This document shows positions 28,774 to 29,136 of a stretch of 29,136 nucleotides of DNA, piece by piece. Made by a program: the position numbers and the translations under genes. The notes beneath the pieces were generated by a model that worked only from the letters and a program-made list of their open reading frames with translations, was not told the origin of the DNA and did not search any database. The stretch's first letter is position 1. Every line of letters begins with the position of its first letter. The stretch is from CAYIBZ01 sp964361795 (GTDB taxonomy: Bacteria; Patescibacteriota; Minisyncoccia; UBA6257; WO2-44-18), in assembly GCA_964361795.1 (NCBI GenBank), contig CAYIBZ010000005.1, positions 1 through 29,136 on the forward strand. Reading direction: 5' to 3'.

Positions 28774-28805
28774 TATGACATGTAATAGTACTATTACATG
28801 TCATA
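28774..28805. repeat. 32-bp perfect palindrome downstream of the regulator
   Basis: The sequence is self-complementary over 32 bp centred on AGTACT, with arms TATGACATGTAATAGT and its complement. It has no T-run, so it is not a typical terminator. It resembles in style, not in sequence, the palindromes next to the Cas2-like gene. The rest of 28759-28900 shows no ORF. Confidence 0.9.
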
Positions 28806-28900
28806 TCGCGAGCGGTGGTATTTTGAGATGGGTTTTAGAAAATATTTGGATGTTCGGGCTCCGAAGATTTTCCTGTTTCTTTCAGACCGGCAGGCGGGGT

Positions 28901-29136
28901 TTATTTTAAAAGTTCGTCAAATTTTTCCAAAATCTTGGGAAATTTTTTAAATTCTTTTTCGTATTCGCCGATCAGGCCCATGTTTCGTAAAATTGCCGCC
29001 GGATGATACATCGGCACCAGCAATCTTCCATTCATGCGAAAAACTTTGCCGTGATCGCGGCTAATCTTCAAATTTGGGTTGAAATAATTCATGGAAAATC
29101 GGCCGAGAGTGGCTATAATTTTAGGATTAATAATTT
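28901..29136 (-). CDS. type-4 uracil-DNA glycosylase, C-terminal part
   Basis: The frame runs from the window edge to TAA at 28901. The visible residues INPKIIATLGRFSMNYFNP, then ISRDHGKVFRMNGRLLVPMY and HPAAILRNMGL match the C-terminal half of family-4 uracil-DNA glycosylases. HPAAIL is the DNA-intercalating/catalytic motif. The enzyme removes uracil from DNA for base-excision repair. The N-terminal half, with the iron-sulfur cysteines and GExPG motif, lies beyond the window. Confidence 0.88.
   Translation of the reverse strand, partial: IINPKIIATLGRFSMNYFNPNLKISRDHGKVFRMNGRLLVPMYHPAAILRNMGLIGEYEKEFKKFPKILEKFDELLK

Overview
The window looks like part of a Candidate Phyla Radiation (Patescibacteria, probably Parcubacteria) genome. 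The genes are short and tightly packed, with many start/stop overlaps. UvrC is trimmed, the MFS protein is half-size, and both tRNAs lack an encoded CCA. IleRS is of the eukaryote-like type. Several small families recur in this group, including a DUF5674 protein, a PaaX/Cas2-like protein and YerC/TrpR-like regulators. Taxonomy is inferred from these features, not computed.

Layout. 1-409: end of an mntA-hepT toxin-antitoxin pair. 410-1480: an accessory stretch with an uncharacterised ORF, a strong terminator, tRNA-Ser(GCU) with partial copies of both of its ends nearby, and a small GIY-YIG gene bounded by 23-bp repeats. 1485-2156 (-): unknown protein. 2216-5729 (+): uvrC, a holin-4-like membrane protein, secG and an oligopeptide-binding protein. 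Then tRNA-Leu(CAG), RNase J and trpS. 8739-9750 (-): three small genes ending in a DUF5674 protein. 9969-13421 (-): a 1150-residue IleRS carrying a complete histidine-phosphatase domain. 13541-14284 (+): a secreted beta-rich protein. 14321-17216 (-): two paralogous small membrane proteins, argS and a PD-(D/E)XK nuclease with four cysteines. 17317-18002: a PaaX/Cas2-like gene bounded by two related long palindromes. 18082-19309 (+): a ribosome-rescue cluster of smpB, ssrA (tmRNA) and arfB. Then a zinc-ribbon histidine phosphatase (-) divergent from infC-rpmI-rplT (+). 21374-27044 (-): one compact operon of a small membrane protein, a membrane-anchored ClpC-like AAA+ protein, a half-MFS protein, PolX and a Nudix hydrolase. 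27140-28400: mosaic of phage-like gene fragments, running into a 5'-truncated TrpR-like regulator, a 32-bp palindrome and the 3' part of a type-4 uracil-DNA glycosylase.

Themes. (1) Translation and ribosome rescue: three aminoacyl-tRNA synthetases, IF-3, L35, L20, SmpB, tmRNA and ArfB. (2) DNA repair and nucleotide housekeeping: UvrC, PolX, UDG, Nudix. (3) Promoter geometry: in many transcription units the -10 box ends only 6-9 nt before the start codon, which predicts leaderless mRNAs. Other genes have a clear Shine-Dalgarno. (4) Palindromic repeats, some inside reading frames, are unusually common. Every functional call rests on motif recognition by eye; no database was searched.
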